From assembly GCF_001425165.1 (NCBI RefSeq), contig NZ_LMDU01000011.1:372058-436057 (forward strand): DNA of 64,000 nt. The letters run 5' to 3'. Source of the stretch: Pelomonas sp. Root405. Its GTDB lineage: Bacteria; Pseudomonadota; Gammaproteobacteria; Burkholderiales; Burkholderiaceae_C. The stretch's first letter is position 1. Each line of letters begins with the position of its first letter. Below, one piece after another: positions 1 to 8,230 of this stretch. Below the pieces are notes generated by a model. That model was not told the origin of the DNA. It was given only the letters and a program-made list of their open reading frames with translations, and did no database searches. The position numbers and the translations under genes are program-made.

Positions 1-92
1 GCTCTGTGCCGGGTCAGCCCCTGTGAAGGCGCATATTTTGCACGCGGCGATAAATGATGTCGACGGAGCGACGACCGTCAGGAATGACGACC

Positions 93-1034
93 TCAATCCA
101 GTTTGGCCAGCCGCTCCGTCAGCAGCCGGAAGAAGCCGTCAGCGTCGACATGCCGCAGCACCTGGGCATTGGCGGGCAGGCCCGTCACGCCCCACCAGTC
201 GATGACCGTCATGCCGCGCGTCAGCTCGCTCCGGGTCTCGACGCGCACGTTGCAGTCACGGCCGGTGAACAGCTCGGGCTGCAGCAACCAGGCGATGACG
301 CAGGGATCATGCAGCGGGCCGCCGTCCTGGCCGTACTTCTCTTCGTCGAAGCGCTCGAAGAACTCCATCCAGGCGGCGACGACGCTGCCGGCGCGGTTGC
401 CCAGGCGCCGGATGGCCTCGATGCGGGCCGCCGTCGTCAGCGCCTCATGCGTCACGTCCAACGGTGCCATCGTGATGGGCACGCCGCTGCTGAAGACTTC
501 GTGCGCCGCCTGCGGGTCGACATAGATGTTGAACTCGGCCGACGGCGTGACGTTGCCGCCCTCGAAGAAGCCGCCGCCCATCAGCACGATGCGGCGGATG
601 CGTGGTGCGATGTCGGGCGCCTGGCGCAGCGCCAGCGCGATGTTGGTCAGCGGGCCCAGCGGGCAGAGCGTCACGGTGCCGGCCTCGCGCTCCCGCAGCG
701 TCTGGATGATGAAGTCGACCGCATGGCGCGGGTCCAGGGCCAGCGTCGGCTCGGGCAGCTCGACGCCGTTCAGGCCCGTGTCGCCATGCACATGCTCGGC
801 GGTGACCAGGGGCACATCCAGCGGCCGGTCGGCGCCGGCGCAGATGGGCACGTCGCGGCGGCCGGCCAGCTCCATCACCTTGCGGGCGTTCAGCGTCGTC
901 AGCCGCAGCGGCACATTGCCGGCGACGGTCGTCACGCCGATCAGCTCCAGCTCGGGGCTGGCGGCGGCCAGCAGCAGCGCGATGGCGTCGTCCTGGCCAG
1001 GGTCGGTGTCGATCAGGATAGGCAGGGGTGTCAT
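93..1034 (-). CDS. Inosine/uridine-preferring nucleoside hydrolase
   Basis: Predicted cytoplasmic N-ribosyl hydrolase that splits nucleosides into base and ribose for salvage. The 313-residue product has the family signature at residues 9-16 (DTDPGQDD, the calcium- and ribose-binding aspartates). A conserved His-Asp pair sits near the C-terminus in HDPCVIAW. Length is normal. The start is the ATG whose last A overlaps the stop of the upstream FAH-like gene (ATGA, 4 bp), so the two are translationally coupled. A longer frame upstream exists but runs through that gene. The specific nucleoside cannot be read from the sequence. Confidence 0.93.
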   Translation of the reverse strand: MTPLPILIDTDPGQDDAIALLLAAASPELELIGVTTVAGNVPLRLTTLNARKVMELAGRRDVPICAGADRPLDVPLVTAEHVHGDTGLNGVELPEPTLALDPRHAVDFIIQTLREREAGTVTLCPLGPLTNIALALRQAPDIAPRIRRIVLMGGGFFEGGNVTPSAEFNIYVDPQAAHEVFSSGVPITMAPLDVTHEALTTAARIEAIRRLGNRAGSVVAAWMEFFERFDEEKYGQDGGPLHDPCVIAWLLQPELFTGRDCNVRVETRSELTRGMTVIDWWGVTGLPANAQVLRHVDADGFFRLLTERLAKLD

Positions 1035-1804
1035 GCGGCAGCGGGAGCGATGTCGAGGTCGATGGCGCCGAAAAGGCTGGCGCCCTCGGCGGACTTGAGG
1101 TCCAGATGGAGGCTGTCGCCAGGCGCGAGTGTCAGGTCGAGCGCGCCAAGGGCCGCGCCCGCCACCTGACCGGCACGCAGCGCGCGCAGCCGTGCCAGGC
1201 GGGCCAGGGCGTCGCCGGCCGTGACCGTCACCTCGCGCGGCTCCAGCTTGCCGCCGTTGTGCAGCAGGCTGAGGCGCGCTTGCAGGCGGCCGCCCGACCA
1301 AGCGCCGCCGAGTTCATCGGGCGTGACGGCCACGGGTGCGCAATGCGTGGCCATCAGCTCGCCCTCGATTCGCCAATCCAGGGCAAAAGTCAACAGGCGC
1401 AGGGCATCCAGTGCGGCCGCGGCGTCGCTCGCGGCGGCCAGGTCGCCGGTGATGGCCGCGAGCGCCGGCTCGCCGTGGGCGGGCGCCCGCAGCGGCTGGC
1501 CCGGTGCCGAGAAATTGCCGGCCTCGCGGCGAATACCGCCATCCGCATCGACCACCGCCCAGCCATAGGCCCGCGGCAGCGGCGCCAGGCATTTGTCAGG
1601 CTCGAAGGCGAAGGCGTGTCGCAGCTTGCCGTGGTTGAGCTGCACGGCCAGGTCTTCGAGCTGCGGGGCGATGAAGCCCCAGTCATCGAGCACCTGCTGC
1701 AGGCGCGTGGCGATGCCGGTGGCGTAGTGGGCCTGGGTCAGGTCGCGCGACACGACGACGAGATGGCCGTCGCGCGAGCCGTCGGCGTAGCTGGCGAGTT
1801 TCAT
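1031..1804 (-). CDS. Shrunken fumarylacetoacetate hydrolase-family protein, probably inactive
   Basis: A 257-residue protein whose first ~70 residues (MKLASYADGSRDGHLVVVSR onward) and C-terminal third (APVAVTPDELGGAW) match FAH-family hydrolases, which normally run to ~330 residues. The central region carrying the metal ligands is shortened. Where relatives as I remember them read like FEAEIAVI, this reads EPALAAI, so one ligand glutamate is Ala. The usual NDWS segment is ALDWRIEG. The frame is intact, so it looks like a maintained pseudoenzyme rather than a wreck. It is the first gene of a two-gene unit with the nucleoside hydrolase and starts head-to-head with the DUF3108 gene. Comparison with family members is from memory. 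Confidence 0.75.
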   Translation of the reverse strand: MKLASYADGSRDGHLVVVSRDLTQAHYATGIATRLQQVLDDWGFIAPQLEDLAVQLNHGKLRHAFAFEPDKCLAPLPRAYGWAVVDADGGIRREAGNFSAPGQPLRAPAHGEPALAAITGDLAAASDAAAALDALRLLTFALDWRIEGELMATHCAPVAVTPDELGGAWSGGRLQARLSLLHNGGKLEPREVTVTAGDALARLARLRALRAGQVAGAALGALDLTLAPGDSLHLDLKSAEGASLFGAIDLDIAPAAA

Positions 1805-1838
1805 GAAGAGCTGTCCGCGGAGATGGCAGCATTGTGCG

Positions 1839-2743
1839 ATGCGCGCTGCCCTGACCTCCTCGCCGGCACGATCCCGCGCCGCCGTGCTTGCGCTGGTGGC
1901 CAGCCTGCTTGCGCATGCGGCGCTGCTGGGCAGGGAGCGTGTGCGCGAGGCCCCGGTGACGCCGGCACGCGCCATCAACATCGCGCTGTTGCAGCCGCCG
2001 ACCGCGCCCGTGGCCCTGCCCGAGCCAGCACCTGCCGCCTTGCCCGCCCCGAGGGCCCGATCGACTCGTCCCAATCAGCCAGCGCCCAAGCCCGCGATGG
2101 AAGCGCCCATGGCAAAACCTGACGCACCCCTGATGCGCCTGGCCGGCCCCGCGACCTGGCACTACCGCCTGCGCCAAGGCGGCCAGGACGGCGAGGCGCT
2201 GCTGGACTGGCAGCCGCAGGCGGACGGCCGCTACAGCCTGCGGCTGACACGGCGCATCGGAGAGCGCGCCCTGCCCGCGCTGGAGAGCCTGGGCCAAACC
2301 GGCAGCGCCGGCCTGGCACCCCAGCGCTTTGCACTCCAGCAGGGCGGCCGGGACCGACAGCCGTCAACTTCGATGCCGAGGGCCGCCGCGTCAGCTTCTC
2401 GGCCAGCCCGGCCCGGCTGGATCTCCCCGAGGGCACGCAGGACCGCCTGTCCTGGTGGCTGCAGCTGGCGGCACTCGTGCAGGCCTCGCCCGCACCGGGC
2501 GGGCGATGGCGCGTCTGGGTCGCCGGCCTCCGCGGTGAGCTGCGCGAGTGGACCTTCGAGGCCGTCGACGGCGCGCCCGAGGACGCCGCCGTACTGCATC
2601 TGCGCCGCCTGCCGCTGGGTCCGCACGACCCCGGCGTGGAGCTTTGGCTCGACCCGGCGCGAGGCTATTGGCCGGTCCGGCTGCGCCAAGGTGACCCCGA
2701 AACACGCGGTTTCGAGATCAGCTTGTCCGACGTGAACTCCTGA
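1839..2743 (+). pseudogene. DUF3108 domain protein, frameshifted
   Basis: The first frame encodes an N-terminal hydrophobic anchor (AAVLALVASLLAHAALL), a Pro/Ala-rich stretch and the start of a DUF3108 domain (WHYRLRQGGQDGEALLDW). Around 2350-2360 the coding potential moves to the next frame: QQGGRDR is followed in the other frame by TAVNFDAEG and continues through GRWRVWVAGLRGELREW to the stop at 2741-2743. This is a net one-base loss (or two-base gain). DUF3108 proteins are envelope proteins of unknown function. It may be a true pseudogene or a sequencing error. The chosen start is the ATG just before the anchor; an ATG at 1803 would overlap the divergent gene. Confidence 0.7.
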
Positions 2744-2866
2744 CGCTTCCTACACGTTGTCAGCGCGGGGGATGACCCGAACTGCGGGGCGTTCTGCCAG
2801 TATCTAAACCAACCGGGACTTGAAACCCCGGTCGCCACCCGCAGTTGAAGCCATGAGGAGAACTCC

Positions 2867-3148
2867 ATGCACATGCTCTACAACTCCGACAGCTTCATCG
2901 TCGTGCAGTTCGACGTACCGACCACTGAACTCCAGGCTGTCGAGTCGGGCCCCCAGCTGAATCGCGGCGGCTTCGAGATCGTCGACAAGTTCGCCCGCAA
3001 GGAAATCTTCATCGAAGGCGCGCTGGCTGAATCCTTCCAGCAAGGTGTGCAGGCGCTTATCGATGAAGGCGAGCCGTCCGAAGATGACCTCGACGCCTTC
3101 ATCGAGCGCTACGCCTTGATGGGCCAGCAGCCGGTCGTGATGCACTGA
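2867..3148 (+). CDS. DUF3567 family protein
   Basis: A 93-residue soluble acidic protein matching DUF3567, a small family found mainly in Burkholderiales and of unknown function. Diagnostic stretches are MHMLYNSDSFIVVQFD, GGFEIVDKFARKEIFIEG and the terminal MGQQPVVMH. A good Shine-Dalgarno (GAGGAG) lies 5-10 bases before the ATG. It stands alone between the broken DUF3108 gene and the AAA+ ATPase, so its context gives no function. Confidence 0.9.
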   Translation: MHMLYNSDSFIVVQFDVPTTELQAVESGPQLNRGGFEIVDKFARKEIFIEGALAESFQQGVQALIDEGEPSEDDLDAFIERYALMGQQPVVMH

Positions 3149-3243
3149 ACACTCGGGAAGCCTGTCTTACATTGATCTGCGCCCAAGCCTGATACAAGAT
3201 GGGTCCGCGCCGGCCGTTGCAGGCCGCGCCAGGAGCCCATCAA

Positions 3244-5553
3244 ATGGTGAAGCGAGCCGCCGTAGACACAGCCTCCCGGGCATCCGCCCGAGTGCTGCCG
3301 TCGCCCGGCCTGGACAGCGCCCCGGTGCTGGACCGCATGTGCTCGCAGTTCGTGCTGACGTTGACCGTCAGGCACGCCGGCCGCTTCAACCTGCGGCGCG
3401 ATTTCAACGGCCTGCTGTCCTTCACCGGCCGCCACCTGGTCTGGCCGGCGCGCGTGCTGCAACGGCTGCGCGGCTATCTTGGCCAGCGCTGCGCGGGCAA
3501 CGAGCTGTGGCGAGGACATGAATCGCTGAGCGACGAGGTCTTCCTGGACCGCTTCGGCCAGTGGAGTGGCCCGTTCTCTGAAGCCACGCTCTTCTTCTAC
3601 CTCGACGAATACGTCAAGGACGCGCCCAAGGACATGATGGCCTTGCTGGCCACCACCTGCGAGCACCTGGACCGCCAGCTCAAGCGTGAATCGACGCTGG
3701 TCGAGAAGAACATCGCCGCCTTGGGCACGCTGCTGCAGCTCAACCCGGCCGAGCGCGCCATCCTGCTGTACGGGACGCTCGCCCGCTACCAGCGCGAGTT
3801 GCGCGGGGCGCTGGTGGAGTTCAAGGTCAACACCGCGCAAGAGGCCTTTGCCGCCATCGCTGCGGTCGCCGGCGTCGACGAACGGGAGGTGGCCGAAGCC
3901 TTGCGCGCCGGCTCGCGGCTCGAACGCATCGGCATGGTCGAGAACCTGATCTCCGAGCACAACATCACCGACCTGGCCGACCTGATGAAGGTCAGCGACC
4001 AGTTGCCTCCCGTGCTGATGCGCGAGTACCAGGGCCCACACGACCTGATGGCCGTGTTCACCCGGCCCGCCACGCCGAGCCTGCTTGGCGCCAGTGATTT
4101 CCAGTTCGTCAGCGAAGACCTCGGCCTGCTGCAGGGCCTGCTCCGCCAAGCGGTGGCGACGCATGCGACCGGCGTGAACGTGCTGCTCTACGGCCCGCCG
4201 GGCACGGGCAAGACAGAGCTGGCCAAGGTCGCCGCCGCCGCTGCGGGGCTGGACCTGTACGAGGTCGAGTACGCCGACCGCGACGGCAATTCGCTGTCGG
4301 GCCGCGACCGCTACCGCTCGCTGCAGATCAGCCAGGTCTTCCTGAAGGCCAGCGCCAATGTGGCACTGCTGTTCGACGAGGTGGAGGACGTGTTTCCGCC
4401 ACTGTCCAGCGACACAGCCTCGCTGCTGAGCCGGCTCGACGCCAGCGGCGATGGGGCGCTGAGCAATTCGGTCAGCGGCAAGGCCTGGGTCAACCAGATC
4501 CTGGAGACCAACCCGGTGCCAGTGATCTGGGTCACCAACCGCATCGAGCAGATCGACCCCGCCTTCCGCCGACGCTTCCAGTACCACCTGGAACTGAAGT
4601 CGCCGCCACCCGGTGCGCGCCGCGGCCTGGTCGCGAAATCCCTCGGCGAGGTTGCCGTCAGCGAAGACTTCGTCGGCAAGCTCGCCGAGCGGCCGGGCCT
4701 CACGCCGGCGCAGATCCGCACCGCCGTGCGCTTCGCTCAATTGGCCGGTTCGGCGGATGAGGCCGAGAAGCTCATCGAGCGCCAGCTGGCCAATGCCGAC
4801 AAGGCCCTGGGCCGGGACGACGTCAGCCACGCCCGCCCTTGCGTGACCCGCTATGCGTTGGACCTGCTGAACTGCGAAAGCCGCTTCGAGATCCCGCGCA
4901 TCGTCGAGGCACTGCGCCGCAAGGGCGCGGGCCAGCTCTGCTTCTACGGCCCGCCCGGCAGCGGCAAGACGGCCCTGGCCGAGCACATCTCGCAGGCGCT
5001 GGGCCGGCCGCTGATGGTCAAACGTGCCAGCGACATCGCCAGCAAGTTCGTCGGCGAGACCGAGCAGAACATGGCACGCATGTTCGAGCTGGCACAGAGC
5101 GAAGGCGCCGTGCTGCTGCTGGACGAAGCCGACAGTTTTTTGCGCAGCCGCAAGCGCGCCGAGCGCAACTACGAGGTGAGCGAGGTCAACGAAATGCTGG
5201 CCGGCATGGAGCGCTTCAACGGCCTCTTCATCTGCACGACCAACCTCTTCGACGACCTGGACGAGGCCGCGCTGCGACGCTTCGCGTTCAAGATCAGGTT
5301 CAAGGCGCTGAAGCCGGAGCAGCGCGTGGCCATGTTCGAGCGCGAGGCGGGCGAGGCGCCGACCGACGAGCAGCGCTCACGACTGGTGGCGATGGATTGC
5401 CTGACGCATGGCGACTTCGCGGCCGTGAGGCAGCAGATCGAGATCCTCGGCGAGGCCTTCACGCCGGATGAGTTCTTGGCTCAACTCGAAGCGGAGCATC
5501 GGGCGAAGCCCGAGGTGCGCGAGCGCCGTGGCATCGGCTTCAGAGCGGCTTGA
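3244..5553 (+). CDS. Tandem AAA+ ATPase with a large unassigned N-terminal region
   Basis: A 769-residue cytoplasmic protein with two AAA+ modules. The first has Walker A GPPGTGKT at about 317-324 and Walker B LLFDEVED near 376. The second has Walker A GPPGSGKT at about 569-576 and Walker B LLLDEADSF near 624, followed by sensor-like TTN. Both look catalytically intact. The second resembles the spastin/FtsH-type remodelling class (VGETEQNMARMFELA). The first ~300 residues are mostly helical and match no domain I recognise. The ATG at 3244 is preferred over one 15 codons upstream because AGGAG lies 8 nt before it. Its 3' end overlaps the convergent GNAT gene by 14 bp. The substrate is unknown. 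Confidence 0.9.
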   Translation: MVKRAAVDTASRASARVLPSPGLDSAPVLDRMCSQFVLTLTVRHAGRFNLRRDFNGLLSFTGRHLVWPARVLQRLRGYLGQRCAGNELWRGHESLSDEVFLDRFGQWSGPFSEATLFFYLDEYVKDAPKDMMALLATTCEHLDRQLKRESTLVEKNIAALGTLLQLNPAERAILLYGTLARYQRELRGALVEFKVNTAQEAFAAIAAVAGVDEREVAEALRAGSRLERIGMVENLISEHNITDLADLMKVSDQLPPVLMREYQGPHDLMAVFTRPATPSLLGASDFQFVSEDLGLLQGLLRQAVATHATGVNVLLYGPPGTGKTELAKVAAAAAGLDLYEVEYADRDGNSLSGRDRYRSLQISQVFLKASANVALLFDEVEDVFPPLSSDTASLLSRLDASGDGALSNSVSGKAWVNQILETNPVPVIWVTNRIEQIDPAFRRRFQYHLELKSPPPGARRGLVAKSLGEVAVSEDFVGKLAERPGLTPAQIRTAVRFAQLAGSADEAEKLIERQLANADKALGRDDVSHARPCVTRYALDLLNCESRFEIPRIVEALRRKGAGQLCFYGPPGSGKTALAEHISQALGRPLMVKRASDIASKFVGETEQNMARMFELAQSEGAVLLLDEADSFLRSRKRAERNYEVSEVNEMLAGMERFNGLFICTTNLFDDLDEAALRRFAFKIRFKALKPEQRVAMFEREAGEAPTDEQRSRLVAMDCLTHGDFAAVRQQIEILGEAFTPDEFLAQLEAEHRAKPEVRERRGIGFRAA

Positions 5554-6055
5554 AGTAGTAGGTCGTCGAGCAGAACTGCCCATCGGGCATCAGTGCATAG
5601 GCCGGAATGTCGCCCGCCTTCTGCCATCCCAGCCGCTCGTAGACCCGCGAGGCATCGCTGCCGGTGACGGTGTCCAGCACCAGGGTCGTCTTGCCCAGTT
5701 CCCGCGCCTTCACTTCCAGCGCACGCAACAGCCGCTCGGCCACGCCCTGGCGGCGCATGCGGCGGTGGACGAGCATCTTGGACACATCGGCGCGATGCGG
5801 CTGGTTGTCGGGCATGTCGACGACAAGAGACAGCGTGCCGCAGATGCGGCCGGCCTCGTCCTCGGCGACGAAGAGGTGACGTTTGCCCTCTGCGACGGCC
5901 GCCGCCACATGTTGCCAGAAGGCTTCGGGACGACCTTCGGCCAGCGGCAGCATGAAGCCCACCGACGCGCCACCTTCGACGCAGTCGCGCAGCACCTCGG
6001 CCAGTTCGCCCACGCGGGCCAGCGCTTCAGCGCCACCGATTTCACGGATGTTCAT
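5540..6055 (-). CDS. GNAT-family N-acetyltransferase
   Basis: A 171-residue GNAT enzyme expected to move an acetyl group from acetyl-CoA to an amine. The acetyl-CoA motif A is VSKMLVHRRMRRQGVAERLL (R-x-x-G-x-A type), followed by LVLDTVTG and YERLGWQKAG, which are typical motif B elements. Length is normal. The ATG overlaps the stop of the upstream XRE-cupin gene by 4 bp (ATGA), so the regulator and enzyme form a coupled pair. The acceptor substrate cannot be inferred. Confidence 0.9.
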   Translation of the reverse strand: MNIREIGGAEALARVGELAEVLRDCVEGGASVGFMLPLAEGRPEAFWQHVAAAVAEGKRHLFVAEDEAGRICGTLSLVVDMPDNQPHRADVSKMLVHRRMRRQGVAERLLRALEVKARELGKTTLVLDTVTGSDASRVYERLGWQKAGDIPAYALMPDGQFCSTTYYFKPL

Positions 6056-6627
6056 GGGCGTGCTCCCGTGAGCGCGACGAGGTAGCGCGCCGGCTTTGTG
6101 CCAGGGTTGTGGAAACGGATCGGTGCATCGAGCTGCATGGCCAGGCAGTCGCCGGCATTCAGCTGCCACTGCTCGCCGCCATGGCCAATCTCCATGACGC
6201 CGTCGATCATCCAGACGAGCTGATGGATGTCGGCATCGCGCGCCGAGGTCTCAAAGGCGACGCGCTGGCCGGCGGGGAAGATGACGTCCACGAGCTGCAG
6301 GGGCGACATGCCGGCAGGCGACACGTTGCGGCGGCGGTAGCCTGAGGCCGGGTCGTCCCAGACGGGCTGGTCAGCCACGCGCACCAACGGCGATGGCGCT
6401 GCGGAGGGGCTGGCCTCCGCAGCGCCCTCGAACATCGACGCGACGCTGACTCCGAGGGCTGACGACAGCTTGTCCAGCACCACCGCCGTCGGGCTGCTCT
6501 GGCCGCGTTCGATCAACGAGATGTTGGAACGGCTGACGCCACTCTTGTGGGCCAGCGCGTCCAGCGACAGGCCGGCGGCCGAGCGCAGTTCATGCAGGCG
6601 GCGGCCGATGCGTTGTGTGATGTCCAT
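6052..6627 (-). CDS. XRE-family transcriptional regulator with C-terminal cupin domain
   Basis: A 191-residue DNA-binding regulator. Residues ~5-60 form an XRE helix-turn-helix (LSLDALAHKSGVSRSNISLIE), and the C-terminal half is a cupin fold (VWMIDGVMEIGHGGEQWQLNAGDC). This HTH-cupin architecture commonly senses small metabolites. It is the first gene of a two-gene unit with the GNAT enzyme, which it probably controls. Upstream lies the questin-oxidase-like gene on the same strand with a 29 bp gap. Confidence 0.92.
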   Translation of the reverse strand: MDITQRIGRRLHELRSAAGLSLDALAHKSGVSRSNISLIERGQSSPTAVVLDKLSSALGVSVASMFEGAAEASPSAAPSPLVRVADQPVWDDPASGYRRRNVSPAGMSPLQLVDVIFPAGQRVAFETSARDADIHQLVWMIDGVMEIGHGGEQWQLNAGDCLAMQLDAPIRFHNPGTKPARYLVALTGARP

Positions 6628-6656
6628 CCATCCAGTTTACTGGAAACTCTCGTCCA

Positions 6657-7655
6657 TCAAACTGGAATGGCGCGCTCGACGGCGCGGCGCCAAGCCGGGT
6701 CGGGCCAGCGCCGTCCCAATCGCCAGGCGGCATGGGTCAGCTTGATGACGTGGGGATCGGGCTGCTCGCACGCCGCCGAGATCAATGCGGGCCAGGGGCG
6801 GCTGGGCGGACGGTCCAGCATCGTCGCGGGCGTGGCGCCGCTGGCCAGCAGGCCGGCCGCCGCGGCGACGCTGAACCCACGCGGCAGTGCCGGCGTGGGC
6901 CACCAGCGCTCCAAGACCGTCATCGCATGGCTGGCCGTCATCAGGTGCAGCACGGTGAAGTTTCCGGTGGCCGCATAGGTGTGGGCGGCCAGCAGCGCCA
7001 GGTCGCGCAGCGTGTCCGGCCCCTGGCGCAGGCGGCCGGCCACGGCCGCGAAGCCAGGCAATTCACCCCAGGCCTGCATGCGCCCGGTGATCAGGCTGCC
7101 CGCCGGATAGGCCGGGCGCTGCACGGTCGCCAGCGCGCGCAACCAGTCGGGCAGGTCAAGCGGCGGGCCGTCGTCGGTCGTCGGCAGCGGCATGAAGTGG
7201 GACGCCCAGTGCGCCAGGCCGGCGGCCAGTTCGGCCTCGTGGCCGGCCAGCACGGCGTGGCCCGTGCGGATCAGGCCGTGGAAGGCGATGGCGCCGGCGC
7301 CGGGCAGCAGCATCGGCAGGGCCTCGGCAAGGGCGGCGGCAGAACCGAGCTTGGTAATACGGGCCGCGAAGTGCGCACGCCAGGCCGCATCGCTGTCGGG
7401 CCGGCCCAGATCGCGTTCGATGGCGATGCGCGCCGGCCGGCCCGCGGTGTGCGGCTCCAGCAGCGTCTCGCCGGCTTCAGTGAAGGCCTGCAGTCGGGCG
7501 GCCGAGGCGCCCAGCTCCAGCAGCGCCTGCTGCGCCATGGGCAGGTGGTTGCTCAGCTGGCCGCGGTAGGTGGCGGACAGCGCCTGGCCGGCGTCGAGCA
7601 GGTGGTGCAGCTGCGCAATTGTCGCGGGCGCCGGGGTGGCGGTTTTCATCAGCAT
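6657..7655 (-). CDS. Questin oxidase-like protein (DUF4243)
   Basis: A 332-residue cytoplasmic protein resembling the questin oxidase/AflY-like family. Fungal members carry out oxidative ring opening of polyketides; bacterial members are uncharacterised. Supporting stretches are QLSNHLPMAQQALLELGAS near the N-terminus, AFHGLIRTGHAV in the middle and FTVLHLMTASHAM later, with conserved histidines. Its start lies only 30 bp from the start of the divergent soxR gene, with a SoxR-like box between and overlapping them. Redox-responsive control is therefore plausible. An ATG two codons downstream is an alternative start. Confidence 0.82.
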   Translation of the reverse strand: MLMKTATPAPATIAQLHHLLDAGQALSATYRGQLSNHLPMAQQALLELGASAARLQAFTEAGETLLEPHTAGRPARIAIERDLGRPDSDAAWRAHFAARITKLGSAAALAEALPMLLPGAGAIAFHGLIRTGHAVLAGHEAELAAGLAHWASHFMPLPTTDDGPPLDLPDWLRALATVQRPAYPAGSLITGRMQAWGELPGFAAVAGRLRQGPDTLRDLALLAAHTYAATGNFTVLHLMTASHAMTVLERWWPTPALPRGFSVAAAAGLLASGATPATMLDRPPSRPWPALISAACEQPDPHVIKLTHAAWRLGRRWPDPAWRRAVERAIPV

Positions 7656-7685
7656 GGACGGCCTCGTCTGTGGGAATATCGCGCC

Positions 7686-8159
7686 ATGCTCGAAGTTGAA
7701 GTGGACTTGAAGTCAAGCACGCCGTTGACCATCGGCCAGCTCGCGCGGCGTGCGGGCGTCGCGACGAGTGCCTTGCGCTTCTACGAAGCCGAAGGGCTGC
7801 TGGCTGGCAGCCGCAGTACCGGCGGGCACCGTCAGTACCCACGCCATGCGCTGCGCCGCGTCGCCTTCATCCGCGCGGCCCAGGCCGTCGGGCTGACGCT
7901 GCCGCAGATCAAGGCCGCGCTGGCCACGCTGCCCGATGGCCGCACGCCGACCAAGGCGGACTGGACGAGGCTTTCGGCGGCCTGGGCGCCGCTGCTGGAC
8001 GCACGCATTGCCGCGCTGCAGAAGCTGCGCAGCCAGCTGACGAGCTGCATCGGTTGCGGCTGTCTGTCGCTGAAGGCCTGCGCGCTTTACAACCCACAGG
8101 ATTCGGTCAGCCGGCAGGGCGCCGGCGCGAGGCTTCTGCGCATCGAAACGACGCCTTGA
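7686..8159 (+). CDS. soxR: Redox-sensing transcriptional regulator SoxR (MerR family)
   Basis: A 157-residue MerR-family activator with an N-terminal helix-turn-helix (LTIGQLARRAGVATSALRFYE) and the SoxR iron-sulfur cluster site CIGCGCLSLKAC, with cysteines at 121, 124, 126 and 132. The 2Fe-2S cluster senses redox-cycling compounds. In most non-enteric bacteria SoxR regulates a few genes directly rather than through SoxS, and no soxS is seen here. The neighbours are a divergent questin-oxidase-like gene and a downstream ferredoxin-NADP reductase. A GTG at 7701 is a possible alternative start that would free part of the candidate operator. Confidence 0.95.
   Translation: MLEVEVDLKSSTPLTIGQLARRAGVATSALRFYEAEGLLAGSRSTGGHRQYPRHALRRVAFIRAAQAVGLTLPQIKAALATLPDGRTPTKADWTRLSAAWAPLLDARIAALQKLRSQLTSCIGCGCLSLKACALYNPQDSVSRQGAGARLLRIETTP
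7695..7712 (-). promoter_or_regulatory. Candidate SoxR box for the questin oxidase gene
   Basis: Read on the minus strand, the 18 bp agree at about 12 of 18 positions with the enteric SoxR site CCTCAAGTTAACTTGAGG, including the core CAAGT..ACTT. A good -35 hexamer (TTGACT, 7716-7711) overlaps its edge, followed 19 nt later by a poor -10 (GAGCAT). The long spacer fits SoxR/MerR-type promoters. It lies inside the first codons of soxR if the ATG start is right. Confidence 0.4.
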
Positions 8160-8201
8160 CCCCTTGGCGACGGTGGAGGCCCACTTCCCGGCGAAAATCC
8201 C

Positions 8202-8213
8202 CGGGTTAACCCG
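8202..8213. promoter_or_regulatory. Perfect 12-bp palindrome upstream of fpr
   Basis: CGGGTTAACCCG is a perfect inverted repeat 18 bp before the fpr start codon. Its position suggests an operator or a 5'-leader element, but it does not match a regulator site I can name and could be chance. Confidence 0.3.
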
Positions 8214-8230
8214 TCACGAATAGCCCGCCC

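Noticed and set aside
1-92. A gene at the left edge
   Set aside because: The 92 bases before the nucleoside hydrolase stop show no supported frame, hairpin or repeat.
3244-5553. Anti-phage defence role for the AAA+ ATPase
   Set aside because: No nuclease, restriction, retron or toxin gene is adjacent and the neighbours are housekeeping-like, so nothing supports it.
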